Shown here: positions 9,356 through 20,522 of the stretch, one piece after another
Layout: each line of letters opens with the position of its first letter
Position numbering within the stretch: the first letter of the stretch is position 1
Source of the DNA: Isoetes taiwanensis
Lineage: Eukaryota; Streptophyta; Lycopodiopsida; Isoetales; Isoetaceae
Assembly (NCBI GenBank): GCA_021234155.1
Contig: JAJEKV010000011.1
Coordinates: forward strand, 9,839,712 to 9,903,711
Length of the DNA: 64,000 nt
Direction of reading: 5' to 3'
Program-made: the position numbers and the translations under genes
The notes under the pieces: generated by a model
Seen by the model: only the letters and a program-made list of their open reading frames with translations
What the model was told of the DNA's origin: nothing
Database searches by the model: none

Positions 9356-10985
9356 ATGTTCAACATCCTTCTTATTCCCAGCGTGGATGATGGCAGATCG
9401 AAAACGGGGAAACAAAAGAGCGTAGCAAAGCAAATAAGGGGTAGCGAGAAAGGAAATGGTGCTTTTACTTGTCTTTTTCTAATTCAGGACCATTCCATTA
9501 ATTTAGCCAGCATGCACCAGCCTAATAAGAATGATTACATGCAGGAGCAATTATGCATGACTTCCTAGAATATGGCAAATGTAGCGGTCCTGTGTCAGAT
9601 TCTAATCATTGTACGAAAGCATTATATGGATTTTTTTTGGATTTTTATTGGGTTACTGGAACCTTAATAGGCAGGTTGCCTCTCTACAACAAGAATTTGG
9701 GAGAATCATCATAAGTAGGAGTGGAGGTCAGTGCTACACTCCATTTCTCTCCCTTCAATGTTGAAAAGCTTCAGGTGGTTGAAATTCCTTGTACTCATGC
9801 TTTCAAACTGGTTGCTAAGTAAATTTTTGAATATGAATCTACATGTCTTAGTTAGTGAACTCCAATGCAATGAATGCCAATGAATCTTAGGGTCCTTTAG
9901 GTCAGGCATCAGAATTATATAACATGATTCAATGTACACATAATAACCTTGAACTTATATTACAGGTATCTGAGGTGGATTATTCTGGAAGGCTAGCATC
10001 TAAGCTGTGTTGTAAACGAAGATAGTCATTTAAGCTTCGGATGCTAAGGTGCGCTTTGCAAACGAAACTCCACATCCAAGGTAAGTCTTTTCAAATTTTA
10101 AAGTTCATTCTTCCAAAATTATTATTCTTTTTTCCCTCTATACGATGGGCGAGATGCTTTCTGACGATGGCAATAGCAGCTAGATCGAAATGCAAGAAAC
10201 GTCGAAATCAGAAATAGCCCAGTGGTCACATAAATGTATAGTTATGGGAAAGAAATCTGTCCTCCGCAACATCCAAGACAAACAGCTGCAACATCTTCAA
10301 TACCTGCAATTTGTCTTCTGGAGGAACACAGCAGGAACATTTTGGAGGTCTATTGGTGGATCCCGTGTGATCGACATCAACCCAGTCTGCTTCAAGTTGT
10401 CTAGATCCAATTCTTGGTAGTATGGATGCAAGTAAGGGTTTGTTTTCTTTGTAGAATCCTCTAGAACCTTCTTAGGACCATACACCATAACAAGCATGAC
10501 AAAGATGTTAACTGAATGGATGTTCTAACTGCAGCAGTTGTGAATTTCATCCAATCTTGCATCGAACGAGAAAATGCATTTGTTATTTCTTCATTATTAC
10601 ATTTGTTTCATCGCCATCGTATACCCAGGAGCAGATCAATCCATTATGCTGCTTTTCTTTTTTATGATCTCATATATATATCTAATATACATGGACTTTC
10701 TTGTAGAATGGTGCATGTTTTAAATTCTTGTAAAATGATGCTTATGTATTTGACAGAGATGGAGAAGACTAGCCACGCTTTGCTCCCTTGTGCCTTCTAG
10801 ATTCTCATCCTGTGAAGGAATGCTCCATGCTGGCAATGAAGCTGGCTATGAAACAAGGCCAATGCAAGTGGATGAAGAGTCCGTGTAACAAGGCATATCA
10901 ACGTGAAAAGGATGCTCCTGCTATGCTAAAAGATCACAGCCAGCAAGAGCTAGGAGCACCATCTCACCTCATGCGGGCCTGGTGA
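9356..10985 (+). pseudogene. Gene-like fragments inside the Helitron (first part)
   Basis: Short open segments without recognised domains: 9356-9568 (KTGKQKSVAKQIRGSEKGN), 10190-10420, 10516-10800 and 10788-10985 (CKWMKSPCNKAYQREKD). They lack a continuous spliced frame that I can defend and look like captured, decayed exons. The 8600-8790 stretch, with a CT-rich leader, could be a captured promoter/5' UTR. Confidence 0.3.
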
Positions 10986-11918
10986 GTTTTCTCTATGATT
11001 ACCAAGAAAGCTTGAGCAGACGATCTTGGAGGGAAGCATTCGTCTTGGAGGGAAGCATTCCTCTGTTAGACCCCACCACTTAGGAAGGTGATTGCAAACA
11101 TAGGCGACCAGATAAATGAATTGGAGACTACGTGTATTTGTTATGATTTATACTTCTCTGTTGATAGGAATTATATCTTATGTTTATGGCTTTTTGGCTG
11201 GATGCATTTAGGGTGTTTGAAAGAAGGAATAGAGAAAATGTATGTGTCTATGAATTCTAGAAAGGTCTTAATTACGAATACGAATCCAACTTATGTATAT
11301 GCAAGAAATAAATTTCCTGAGCCTAATAGAGCATATCTAGACTTCATTTCTGCTTGTGTGGACACTCTCCTTCTGTTGACAGTTGCTTTCTCTATTTAGT
11401 TCAATTTAGCTTAAGCAATTGCCAGCGTTCTTATGATATCTCGATACCTTGTATCAAATTTTGCTACTGCAAAATTGGATATGGTAGCCTGTTCCATGAG
11501 TTCTACCAAAGCCGGTGAAATTGGAGTGTTTGGGCATAGGCCAGCTGTGCTCATGGGGACATTCTAGCTGGCAAGAGGGTGCTTATATGAGGACGTTAAG
11601 ACAGCACTTCAGGTGTTTAAGTTGGCAACTGCCACACATCACACAAAGCATGTTAATAGGAAGTATTTGTCACTTTTGCTAGATTAGTGTACCAGCTCTT
11701 TGTGACGAATGTCCATCCTAGGGATGATGAAGTTAATCTGGTTATGCATGCAATTATTTTGGTAAATGTTTCACGGATTCGTCCTCATTCGCAGTTTGCG
11801 TTGTTGAAAAGTCTTGCAATATTTGCTTAGGAGAGGTTGATGGTATCATTTTCTTTTTTCTGCTAAAATAATTGTTAATGTTCTCATCGAGTATTTATGG
11901 CAATGACAATTCTAACAG

Positions 11919-12258
11919 GGTGGCATTCCAAAGTCAGAAGAACCTGTGATGCACTATGACCGGGATGAAGCTCTTAGAAACAAAGCTAATGCAAGTGCTT
12001 CGCTTCAAACATGGTCAGGTATATTGCAGTGTAGAATTCAAAATAATGACACATGTCTGGATTGTGACACCATCTATTTTTACAGAACTATTTAGTATCT
12101 GTGTCAGCGTTTCTTGAAGTAAGCCATCATGATCACGAACTGGGAATGTCTTTGGAGATGTTTCAATTAGTTTCTCCTGCAATCGAGATAGTACATGGAC
12201 GAGTAGCGCAATTCAGTGACGTGGTCATAAACCACTTGGCCATGTCATTTATTCAGGG
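11919..12258 (+). pseudogene. Two exon-like fragments inside the Helitron
   Basis: 11919-12018 (CTAACAG|...|GTATATTG) reads GIPKSEEPVMHYDRDEALRN and KANASASLQTW. After TTTTTACAG, 12087-12258 reads NYLVSVSAFLEVSHHDHELG and MSLEMFQLVSPAIEIVHGRV. The splice phases of the two do not match, so the captured gene is broken. Family not recognised. Confidence 0.4.
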
Positions 12259-12348
12259 ATCTGTATGTTGACTTGGGCATCAGATTTAAGATTAGTCATA
12301 ACCACTTGGCTGTGTTATTTATTCAGAATGTTGATTTGGGCATCAGAT
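12222..12348 (+). repeat. Direct duplication, about 60-70 bp
   Basis: GTCATAAACCACTTGGCCAT...TTGACTTGGGCATCAGAT is followed by GTCATAACCACTTGGCTGTG...TTGATTTGGGCATCAGAT, two diverged adjacent copies. Confidence 0.8.
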
Positions 12349-12930
12349 CAAAGAGAAATTCGTACTCTATCTAAGCAGGTGCAAAAATGGAGCTCAGAAG
12401 CTAAGCACGAAAATAGGCCAACTAAGAATGAATATGAAGACATTGCTATATGGGACTAGCTATGCTAGATTGCTATATGGGACTGATCTGGCTGATTACA
12501 CTATTCATCTGGCTGATTGTACATACATTCTAACATGTGCCATATCTGATTCTAAATGAACATTATCATCTACCTCTTTACCTATTTGTCATTTAATTAT
12601 TTGGAGCTTATATGCAATAAAAATATATTGGATTGCATGATCAATCATAAATTTAATACACTAAATATATAAAATATAGAAAAGCCCCACAATTTGATAT
12701 GAATATTTTGTTTTTACAAGGTATTATCTTAGAAATGGCTAGGATATGACACAAGGAGATTGTATATTCCTTAGGTCCTTTAAAAGGAAACCATTTAGCT
12801 AGCACATTTATATATTTACCTAAAATCAAGACTTAAAAAGATAGTTGGAATTAGATAGTTAATATGTAAATTACGTGTCTAAGCACTTCCTTACGGTATT
12901 GTCATAAAATGCCACTCATAATGTGGTACC

Positions 12931-13006
12931 CAAGCAATGCAACAATAAAAGGTACCATGCATGGGATACAAGCAATGCAACAATAAAAGGTACCATGCAT
13001 GGGATA
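12931..13006 (+). repeat. 38-bp perfect tandem duplication
   Basis: AAGCAATGCAACAATAAAAG...CATGGGATAC occurs twice in tandem (12931-12968, 12969-13006). Confidence 0.9.
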
Positions 13007-13499
13007 CAAGAGGTTACTTTAGTTATTGTAATGTGCATCTACATTTCTGCGTAATCAGATATGCTTCAAAATGTAAAGGTTGAAGTAGAAGTAATAAAAG
13101 ATGACAATGATGGTGAATTCATGTTATAGAGTGGCAGCAACAAATATGCTTTGGCAACATAAGGAAGACGCTCCAATGGTGGAGCCAGAAGCAGAAAGAA
13201 AGGTCAATTGCAGATATAGATTTTAATGGTGGACTCCAATGAGAGCCACCAATTTCTCTATGGAAAGGTAAGCCCTCATGCTTTTTTCCAATCTTTTATT
13301 TTCTACAGGAACAGTGGCCGTTTCAACTTGCTCTAAGTTGTACCAGGGTTTATTTGCACGGTCCTACATGGTCTGGCTCTGCCAAAAAACATATTCAGAT
13401 ATTTTTGAGGTGGACTATCGAGCTTTGCCCTTTAGAACATTTTATAATAATGCCCTAGGAAAAGCCCAGCAACGCTGGGCACTTTTTCTAGTAAAATAT

Positions 13500-13990
13500 A
13501 ATCCACAAAGCACAAAGTATAAATCCTTAACCACAATTTAACCATCACAAATGCAAAACCACAAACCAGCACAAATGCAAAACCACAAACCACAAAACAC
13601 AATATAAAATTCCCCCAATCCACAAACCAAAACATGCAACCACAAACCACAAACTACAGAACACAATATAAAATTCACTCAATCCACAAACTAAGACACC
13701 CAACTCATAAACCAAATCCATTAACCCCAAACCACAAATCATAAACCACAAACAACAAATCCAAATATATAAACTACAATCTAAATTCACAAACTCTAAA
13801 TCACAATTATATACTACAAATAATATAAATTCACAACTCCAATTTAAGAACTCCAAACCACAATTCTACTAAAGAACTACAATTTAAGAACTGCTGACAA
13901 AAACTATCACAAAAAACTATGACCACAATAACCGAAAGGTTAGGCTATGAACAAACCAATGATTATTAAGACTCTACAATGTTTATCAAA
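13500..13990 (-). repeat. Intronic AACCACAAA array (minus-strand TTTGTGGTT)
   Basis: Repeated CACAAACCACAAAC and CACAAAT units to about 13930. The sequence lies between the donor at 14000 of the composite gene and the Helitron, so it is intron. In the gene's sense it reads TTTGTGGTTTGTGG, as in the intron at 100-620. Confidence 0.75.
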
Positions 13991-14000
13991 AAGTACTTAC

Positions 14001-14048
14001 TATCAGAATGTCCAAAGGTAAAATCTCCTTTTTGCATCTCCAACTTTG
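14001..14048 (-). CDS. Small second exon of the composite gene
   Basis: Bounded by GGTTTCAG (14049-14050) and GATA|GTAAGTAC (strong donor, 14000). Phase 1 in and phase 1 out; reads AKLEMQKGDFTFGHSD. Its phases agree with the exon before it and with the exon at 8453 beyond the Helitron. Confidence 0.6.
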
Positions 14049-14129
14049 CTGAAACCACCCACATTGTGTTGCATAAGCTCATTTGACAAAATGCAAATTA
14101 AACAAAATAAAAACTACAACTTGTATTAC

Positions 14130-14579
14130 CATATTTACGCTCTTTAGACTCCACGGTTTTAGAATATGATGAAGCCAATCGTGGTTTCAAGGATGCCTGA
14201 ATCTTGTATAGGTTTCGATTGCTTTTCTAGTCCCACTATCTTCTTGGATGGGTATATTATCTTCTTCTAGCATTGAAGACCTCTTTTTTGAAGCATGCTT
14301 ATAAAAACTCAACCAATCTATATCCTTACCTTTAACATCATGCAAAAACCATGCTACAGCCATAACTTGACTAACCTGCCCATTTTGAACATGACTCCTT
14401 TCCTCATAGATTGCCCTATAAATGCTCAGAAAAGCCTCTTTCTTTTCTTTTTTCAGAGCCCTCAATCTATAGGATTGTTTATTCTCCACCTTTGGTCCCC
14501 AATACTTGCGCATCTCTAATGGATCCACAAACTTTTCCTCATGTTTTAACAAATCCCCATTATGATAATCCACTATCAT
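14130..14579 (-). CDS. First recognisable exon of the composite gene
   Basis: Opens MIVDYHNGDLLKHEEKF, continues EMRKYWGPKVENKQSYRLRA and a charged, Lys-rich region with VMAVAWFLHDVKGKDIDWLS, then SMLEEDNIPIQEDSGTRKAI. One frame stops at 14187. Another stays open (IQASLKPRLASSYSKTVESK) to the donor AAATATG|GTAAT at 14130 and is the one in phase with the next exon, so a shift near 14212 is likely. A stop lies just upstream of the ATG. No domain recognised. Confidence 0.5.
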
Positions 14580-14639
14580 TCAAGACATTTTTTTTTCCAT
14601 TTCTACAACCATGAAATTTAAGAGACCAAGGATTGAACC

Positions 14640-14990
14640 AACTCCACAAGGTCAAAAATCAATCAAAATTGGCACTACATACAACAAAAGCTTTGCCACA
14701 AGCTCTAGCTATGATCCGACAATCTTTATGCTATGATCCACAAGCTATGATCCACAAGATCCGGCTGTAAGCCATAATCTCTATTTAGGTCTTTTCACAA
14801 GGTCAAAAATCAATGGAAACAAAATCGGCACTGCATATAGCAAAGCTTTTCCCAAAAGCTTTTCCCATGATTTGGCAAGCTATGATCCGCCAATCTCTGC
14901 TTTGGTGGCTATGATCCACAAGATCTGTTTGGCTATGATCCACAAGCTACGATCCACAAGATCCGCTATTCTTCTACGGGTCTCTATTTA
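14640..14990. repeat. GCTATGATCCACAAG repeats in the 5' flank of the composite gene
   Basis: About seven copies of (A)GCTATGATCC(A/G)(C/A)(A/C)AAG and two copies of an about 100-bp unit beginning AGGTCAAAAATCAAT (14652 and 14801). This is immediately upstream of the first exon, so it may hold the promoter; no TATA box was assigned. Confidence 0.7.
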
Positions 14991-15510
14991 GGTCTTTTTG
15001 GTGTTTTTGGTTATTTTTTGGCGGTCCACGTTATTTTGGTCTCCGTGGCATTTGGCTTGTGTGGCAAATTCAAAAAGTCCTATTCTCGAGAAAGATATCA
15101 TGCCAAAGAGAGGGAATTTTATTTTTGCACTATCATAAATGCTAAATGATTTGAATTTTTGTGTGTACAAACCACAATCTTGAACTATGTTTTGGACTAT
15201 TTTTGTGGTGCAAAAATGAGCAAAATTGAGACACCATACCATGAATCCACCCTGAGCAACTTGCCTCCTAGAATAGACGATATGAGAGAGCAGGAAGTGT
15301 GATAGCCATGTCTAATATGCCTGTACTAAATTCTTCAGTTGGCCTCTATTCTCTCCATCGTTTACTTAAAGCTCATCTCTTTCTTTTAGTCAATTCATGA
15401 CATCATGAAAAATCAAAGAGAAACTTAGACTTCACGTATTCAGCCTCTCACAACTTGAAGGATGACAATCCAAGCCTGCACTAAGCTCACATGCAGATGC
15501 AATTCGAGCC
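14991..15510. other. Noncoding, nothing recognised
   Basis: AT-rich flank between the repeat-bearing upstream region and the next short ORF. The frames are short and without motifs. Confidence 0.5.
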
Positions 15511-15801
15511 ATGGCCGCATTTGAAACCTTAGCTAAATTCACAGAAAAGCCCCCACCTGATAGCAGAAGATCAGATGCCATCTCGGATGTATTTTCCAAT
15601 CATGCAGATGTGTCAGAGCGTCGTATTCCTACTCCGGGAAGTGGTAAACCCGGGCAGGAATCCGTGGTAAGCTCGGCCATGGATCCAGTAGCCATCGCCT
15701 CATGCATCCGAGATCCAGGATGGCCCATCTCATGTCCAGCATGCACCAATGCATGCATCCGTGAGCCCATCCCTGGATTCGATGGATGGGGGCTAAGATA
15801 G
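15511..15801 (+). CDS. Hypothetical 96-codon ORF
   Basis: Starts in a good plant context (GCCATGGCC) and reads MAAFETLAKFTEKPPPDSRR, later CIRDPGWPISCPACTNACIR. No homolog recognised. A CATGCA-rich stretch encodes the Cys-rich tail, so the ORF could be chance. May be the start of a spliced gene. Confidence 0.25.
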   Translation: MAAFETLAKFTEKPPPDSRRSDAISDVFSNHADVSERRIPTPGSGKPGQESVVSSAMDPVAIASCIRDPGWPISCPACTNACIREPIPGFDGWGLR

Positions 15802-16441
15802 ATAGACTGCAAACTATACCTGCCAATCTGTACCGGTCTGATCTAATTCCCTTCCACTTTTAATTTTCACCTGCTGGGTAGAAGCATGAAAGGGTGGGCA
15901 AAAAAAGTGCCAGTATTTTACATTTACAGATTCAAAATGTAAGGTATTCAACTCTAGTGTACAACTCCAAAATGTAAGGTACATGTTTGATTGATTGAGG
16001 AAAGTTCAAAATGTGCACGAAGATTTCGGGAGAATTTGGTATAATTATGGAGAATATTGAACATCAACCACCTTTATTAATGATAGGCAACTCCATGTAA
16101 AATTCAAAATGTACATTACAAATACTTTAACCCAGTTCAATTTTTTACATTAATATACAAAAAAATTCAATCACCCTTTTATGCTTCTACCCTGCTTTCA
16201 GCTGCATGTACGTACTCAATCTGCTACAGTCGTACTCCAACTGCCTCTTTCCCACACAATACAGGTACCCAACACACTCCACTTCAACGACCATTCGAAA
16301 TTGGCCTTTGCAACGATCCCCCGGAGCCCTGTTTTCTGTTTTCCGAAGCTGTAAGGCCGGACGGAGTGCAAGAACTCGGACCTCCCAAGAACTCTGCTAT
16401 CTGAAGCTTGAAGGAGCGTCTTCGCCATGACTTGAAGGTCA
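15802..16441. other. Leader region of the MULE relic
   Basis: Contains repeated TTCAAAATGTAAGGTA-type words near 15930-16110 and a GC-richer stretch from 16240. No defended coding region. Confidence 0.4.
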
Positions 16442-17928
16442 ATGGAGGCAGATTTTGAAGCTGATAGGGTGGACCCTGATATCGCCCAGGTGAGTTATGG
16501 AATCCTTAAACCTTACTCCAAAACCTTAGCATTTGAAGAAAATTTAATACTCAGTTCCTCCTTTTACATGACTGTGCTAGAGGCTTAGCTTGATCCGCAT
16601 TCAGCAGCCCCCTCCCGGTTCATTTACAAGAGATGCTCTGGATTGGCAATTGGAGTTGCATCCAAGGCCAAATGCAATTGGAGCTGCTCCTGCTACTGAA
16701 TTTTCCTTTGATGATGAGGAGGAATCTTTAATTCTGGTGTACACATGTTTCATCCCAACAACTAGGGTTGCAGACTTTATAAAAGGCGAGGAGAACTGTC
16801 CAGGGTCCCATATAAATTTTTACAAGCGTGATTCTCGGTACAGGAAACCAGGGCAGCTCAAGAGATTGGCAGATGAGAATTCCTACCTAAGCTTTGTCTA
16901 CGTAATTTTCCTGCATGACCACGAAAAATGAATCTTGCCAATGTAGGTTACAACTTGCCTACAATTCAGCTAACCTTGGCTGTTATGTGACAGCTATTGG
17001 TGCGCCTTTGGGCCACAAGATCAGAGGGACCATCCTCCTCCACTTGTAAACCAATCACGCAGGAGGAAAACCAATTTTAAACGGGGCTGCTTGTGCCACT
17101 TCCAAGCAAAGCAGTTGTACCTAAAGCATGAGTGCACCAAGTTAACTTTCTATAAGATGAACCATATTGATAGCAAGGAGCAGGTTTGCCATGGTAGTGG
17201 AGATTCAACATGCAAGAACACAAGGCTTGAGCTTGCACCTCGTTTGTCCAAGGAGAAGAAGGATTGGGCTAAGGATTTGATATAACAAAATCATTCAGCT
17301 CAACAGGTCATGAGCAAGCACGAAGAGCATTGGAGCTTACAAAAGCAAATTAATCCAGATAGACCAAGACATAGAGATGAATTTCTCGCCATGGATGACC
17401 TTCACAACTTATCTCGTAAGGTTGCTAGATCCACTTGGATGTTGCATCGAGATGTTGCTTTAAGTGTCAGAATGTCTTCATCCTGAGAGCGTGTTTATGT
17501 ATCAAGAGGGCAGGCCCTTTACTTTGGGTATAATGACTCCATTCCAGCTGAAAACTCTTTTGGAGCATGGAAAAGGTGAGGCAATTGCCATGGACTCCAC
17601 TTTCAAAACCAATGACCATTGCTACATTTTGTACACATGGTTGCTTTATGACAGCCATGGGAATGGAGTTCCAGTAGCTTGGGTTCTCACATCTAGTCAA
17701 GAGGAAGAGGAGATCCGACCATGGCTTGTGGCCATGAAGGAACACATCCATAATAATGATCCCACTTGGTCCCCTTCTTGCTTCATTGTGGATGATGCCC
17801 AGGTCGAGATCAATGCTTTGAGGGATGTTTGGCCCATGTCACGTATCCAATTGTGCTTGTGGCATGTGAGACGAAACTGGTTGAAGATGTTGGTGAAGCG
17901 GGTTAAAGATAAGAAGCGCAGGTTGTAG
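16442..17928 (+). pseudogene. MULE-type transposase relic
   Basis: A first exon MEADFEADRVDPDIAQ ends at a GTGAGT donor (16489). After an AGGCTTAG acceptor the protein reads ATEFSFDDEEESLILVYTCF and TTRVADFIKGEENCPGSHIN. With frame changes follow LYLKHECTKLTFYKMNH and LAPRLSKEKKDWAKDL. The longest clean part (17464-17928) holds KGEAIAMDSTFKTN, PVAWVLTSSQEEEEIRPWL, CFIVDDAQVEINALRDVWP and IQLCLWHVRRNWLK. These match the DDE core of MULE transposases: first Asp in AMDSTF, second in VDDA, then the WHV-x-R-x-W block. The third catalytic acid and any SWIM finger are missing because the frame stops at 17928. This MULE type is one I associate with seed-free plants. Confidence 0.75.
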
Positions 17929-20520
17929 CTTTTAAACACCAGGGAGTGCTACTTCAATTTGAATTTTACGTTTGTATTTTACCATATTCCTCTTGACTTT
18001 ATCTCGACTTCAAGATGGCACCTTTACAACCTCAAACTCATCTTCAGTTGTCGCTCTGCGGTTTTGTTCTTGCAAAGTGCAATCCAATCCACTCGTTTCT
18101 ACGAGGATGCAATTTCAAGGGTCAATTTTTGCCATGCAAATCACCTTTATCTCTATGCATCACTAACAATGCCGCATTTTTCTATCTTAATTTGTGAACA
18201 TTATAACCATATCTATTTCCTTAACTGACATTTTATTCTGAACCATTGTTCAAAGGGATTTGTCTGCGCTTCGTTATTTCGACCCTTATTCATGGAGATT
18301 TGTGTTTGGTTATCTGCTTGACATAGGATGCTCCACATCCCTTTATTATTCCAACCCTTCTATCCTATTGAACATCTTCTCCTATTGGGCCTCTCTCACT
18401 GCTTTTGTTTATTTAAACTCCTACGTTTCTTCCCCAATAAATCAATGCACCGAGTTTGTTATATTGGAGCTCTTGTACTATTTTAATTTTAACAAGCATC
18501 TTTACGTATATTTGGTATTGCCTTATCCTCACCTAGCAATTGCTAATTCATCCTAGACCATGTTAACCTTCCTGCCGCAATGTTTCCATTATTTATGTTT
18601 AAATTGAAGGTTGGCATATATTCATTAATGCCATAATATATGTTGTTCATTGATGATGAGCTTCATACTCTATTTTCCCGTCTACTGCTCTTCTATATTC
18701 TCATGTCTTTTGCCTGCTAGCTCGACCATTCTTTGTCTTCTGCATTCTGTCAGCGTATAATCCAATGGATCTTTGGGGATTAGGGTATAGTTCATTTTAT
18801 TATCTAGGCACTCTCATCTTCAACTTTCCATTGCAGTGGTCATATGCTTTCATATTTCCGATGCGTATTTGATGCATTTTTCTACTCCCAGCATGCGCCT
18901 GTAAATTGTGTTGCTAGACATGTTTTCTCTTCAGATGCTATGTTGTTATCATTTTCTACAAAATTAAGTTCCTTCGCCTTAGAGGGATATGACCTATTTT
19001 TTTTTTAATTGGTGCTCTTGCTATTTAAGTTCACCTTAGGGATATGACCTCTGTTTTGCCTTGACGGACTTATAAATTAGTCTATAACTTTTTTCGTTTT
19101 AGACCTAACGTTGTTCCTCGATAGTAACATGTTCTAATATGCACACCCAATGTTGAGGATATTATATTATTTTGCATAGCAGTTATTTTCTTTAAACCCC
19201 ATACCATTATTTATGTTGATCATATGATATCATGGAAGATTTGTTAGAGAACCGTCACCGTTCTTGGAAGTGGATGACATGTTATGTAGGCGGGTTTTTT
19301 ATTTTTCAGACTCAACACCATTTTTATTGCTTATGCAACACCAATTTTACATATTTGGCTTTGTTCTATTCGTATTCGGCTACTCTTTTTCGTGCATAGC
19401 TTTGCTTACAAGACGTCACTTTAAATAGTCACTAGTTATGATGCTCGGTGTTGCCGGGCTTAGTAACAATTTGAAGAAGTGGTTGTTTCATTGTTATCTA
19501 ATATAGACAATGTGGCTTGGAGGAGGCAAGGGTAATCTGGTTAGGATTCATTGATAAATACAAAAAAGAAGCATTTATAGGATTGTCTCGTGGTTCAAAG
19601 ATGGTGAGGATGAAGTAGCTTTGGGTTTTGTTGTCTATGATTTATATGGATATTGGGTATGTTTTACATTGTGTTGCCATGTAAAGCTTGTTTCAATGTG
19701 TCTTAAAGAGGAAAAGTTAGCAAAATATTGAAATGCCTATTTTAAATGTCAAATCCAAAAAACCATTTATACGAGTGTCTTGTGGTTCAAAGATGGTGAG
19801 GGTGAATTAGCTTTAGGTTTTGTTGTCTATGATCTATATGGATATTGGGTATGCTTACATTCAATCAAGGTCTGCTCTGACAAACAAAAAAATGTAGTCT
19901 CATTATATCTGACACCATCCAATTTATATAGGTGCATCAATTTAAACTGGCGGACTGCTTCATGCCACATTGGCACATTCTTTATGTACCACGATCTAGG
20001 CTAGGTTGTTGAGAACAGAATCTAGCACATTTATATGCCAAAGGGTTTTGGTGTAACCATATTGATTCATATATAAGCAATTGCTAGACTTGTTCTGAGT
20101 TCTCTTTAGCTAAGTGCCTCAAGGAGCTTGATATGGTGTGCGCGCAAGTTACTTTAATAGATTGACATAAGTCTGTCATTCATCAATACATTCGTTGCGA
20201 ACATGGTATAAAAACAATTGATTCAAGCAATATAGCAATTAACTAATATAATGTTATCTCGAAAAAAGGAGACGTTAAAAGCATGGGGCATTTGGAAAAT
20301 TTCACACAGCTTAGTAACACTTTTAGCAACAAAAGTTAGGTGCAATGGCATGCCATAAAATATAAGTTGTATTTATGGGCCTTGAGAGAAAATGTGGACA
20401 ATCAAAATATCTTACATGGTTATAATGGACACAGTAGTGTTTATAGAATTATTGGATGGTCTATAACCATTACTTAAAGCAATACAATCAAATTATAATG
20501 AAGGATGTTTATTTTGATGA
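17929..20520. other. AT-rich intergenic stretch
   Basis: No coding region recognised. T-rich frames such as 17959-18228 and 18260-18556 are hydrophobic by composition and lack motifs. Confidence 0.5.
19591..19851 (+). repeat. Diverged direct duplication, spacing 190 bp
   Basis: GTGGTTCAAAGATGGTGAGG...TTATATGGATATTGGGTATG at 19591-19660 and again at 19781-19851. Both copies encode WFKDGE(D/G)E(V/L)ALGFVVYDLY, so an exon-like piece may have been duplicated. Confidence 0.75.
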
Positions 20521-20522
20521 TG

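Larger units (their letters stand above)
8582..13491 (+). mobile_element. Non-autonomous Helitron, about 4.9 kb
   Basis: The 5' end is A|TCTATATATAATAATAAAGC (TC start; 8574 and 8578 are alternative registers in the TATC run). The 3' end is a perfect 7-bp hairpin GCCCAGC-AAC-GCTGGGC (13464-13480) followed by ACTTTTTCTAG and a host T, the CTRR-3' Helitron signature. The insertion lies between A and T, as expected. No Rep or helicase motifs were seen inside; the interior holds plus-strand gene-like fragments. The element sits in an intron of the minus-strand composite gene, in opposite orientation. Confidence 0.8.
4793..14579 (-). pseudogene. Composite gene: coiled coil-RING / FCP1-like HAD / Ulp1 protease, intron hosts a Helitron
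   Basis: Gene-level entry for a minus-strand transcription unit. Exons with GT-AG borders: 14579-14130, 14048-14001, 8453-7892, 7801-7708, 7633-7481, 7404-7023, 6944-6873, 6805-6716, 6608 to about 5862, 5724-5556, about 5345-5202 and 5128-4793. Splice phases agree at several joins, including across the Helitron-bearing intron. Domain order: leader, long coiled coil, RING-like finger, low-complexity Ser/Glu-rich region, FCP1-like HAD, C48 cysteine protease. Breaks: single-base shifts in exons 1, 4, 6, 7, 9, 10 and 11, and an in-frame TGA after the HAD domain (5862). So either HAD and Ulp1 are separate products, or the locus is decayed or miscalled. Role is inferred only: RING (ubiquitin/SUMO ligase-like), phosphatase-like and deSUMOylase-like modules together suggest protein-modification control, possibly carried by a transposon. 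Confidence 0.5.

Noticed and set aside
1-15300. A single giant transposon bounded by inverted TGTGGTT arrays
   Set aside because: Both arrays lie inside introns rather than at ends, and I found no terminal inverted repeat around 15 kb matching the left edge.
17959-18556. Hydrophobic plus-strand frames as membrane proteins
   Set aside because: T-rich DNA alone gives Phe/Leu/Ser-rich translation; no start context, motif or continuation.
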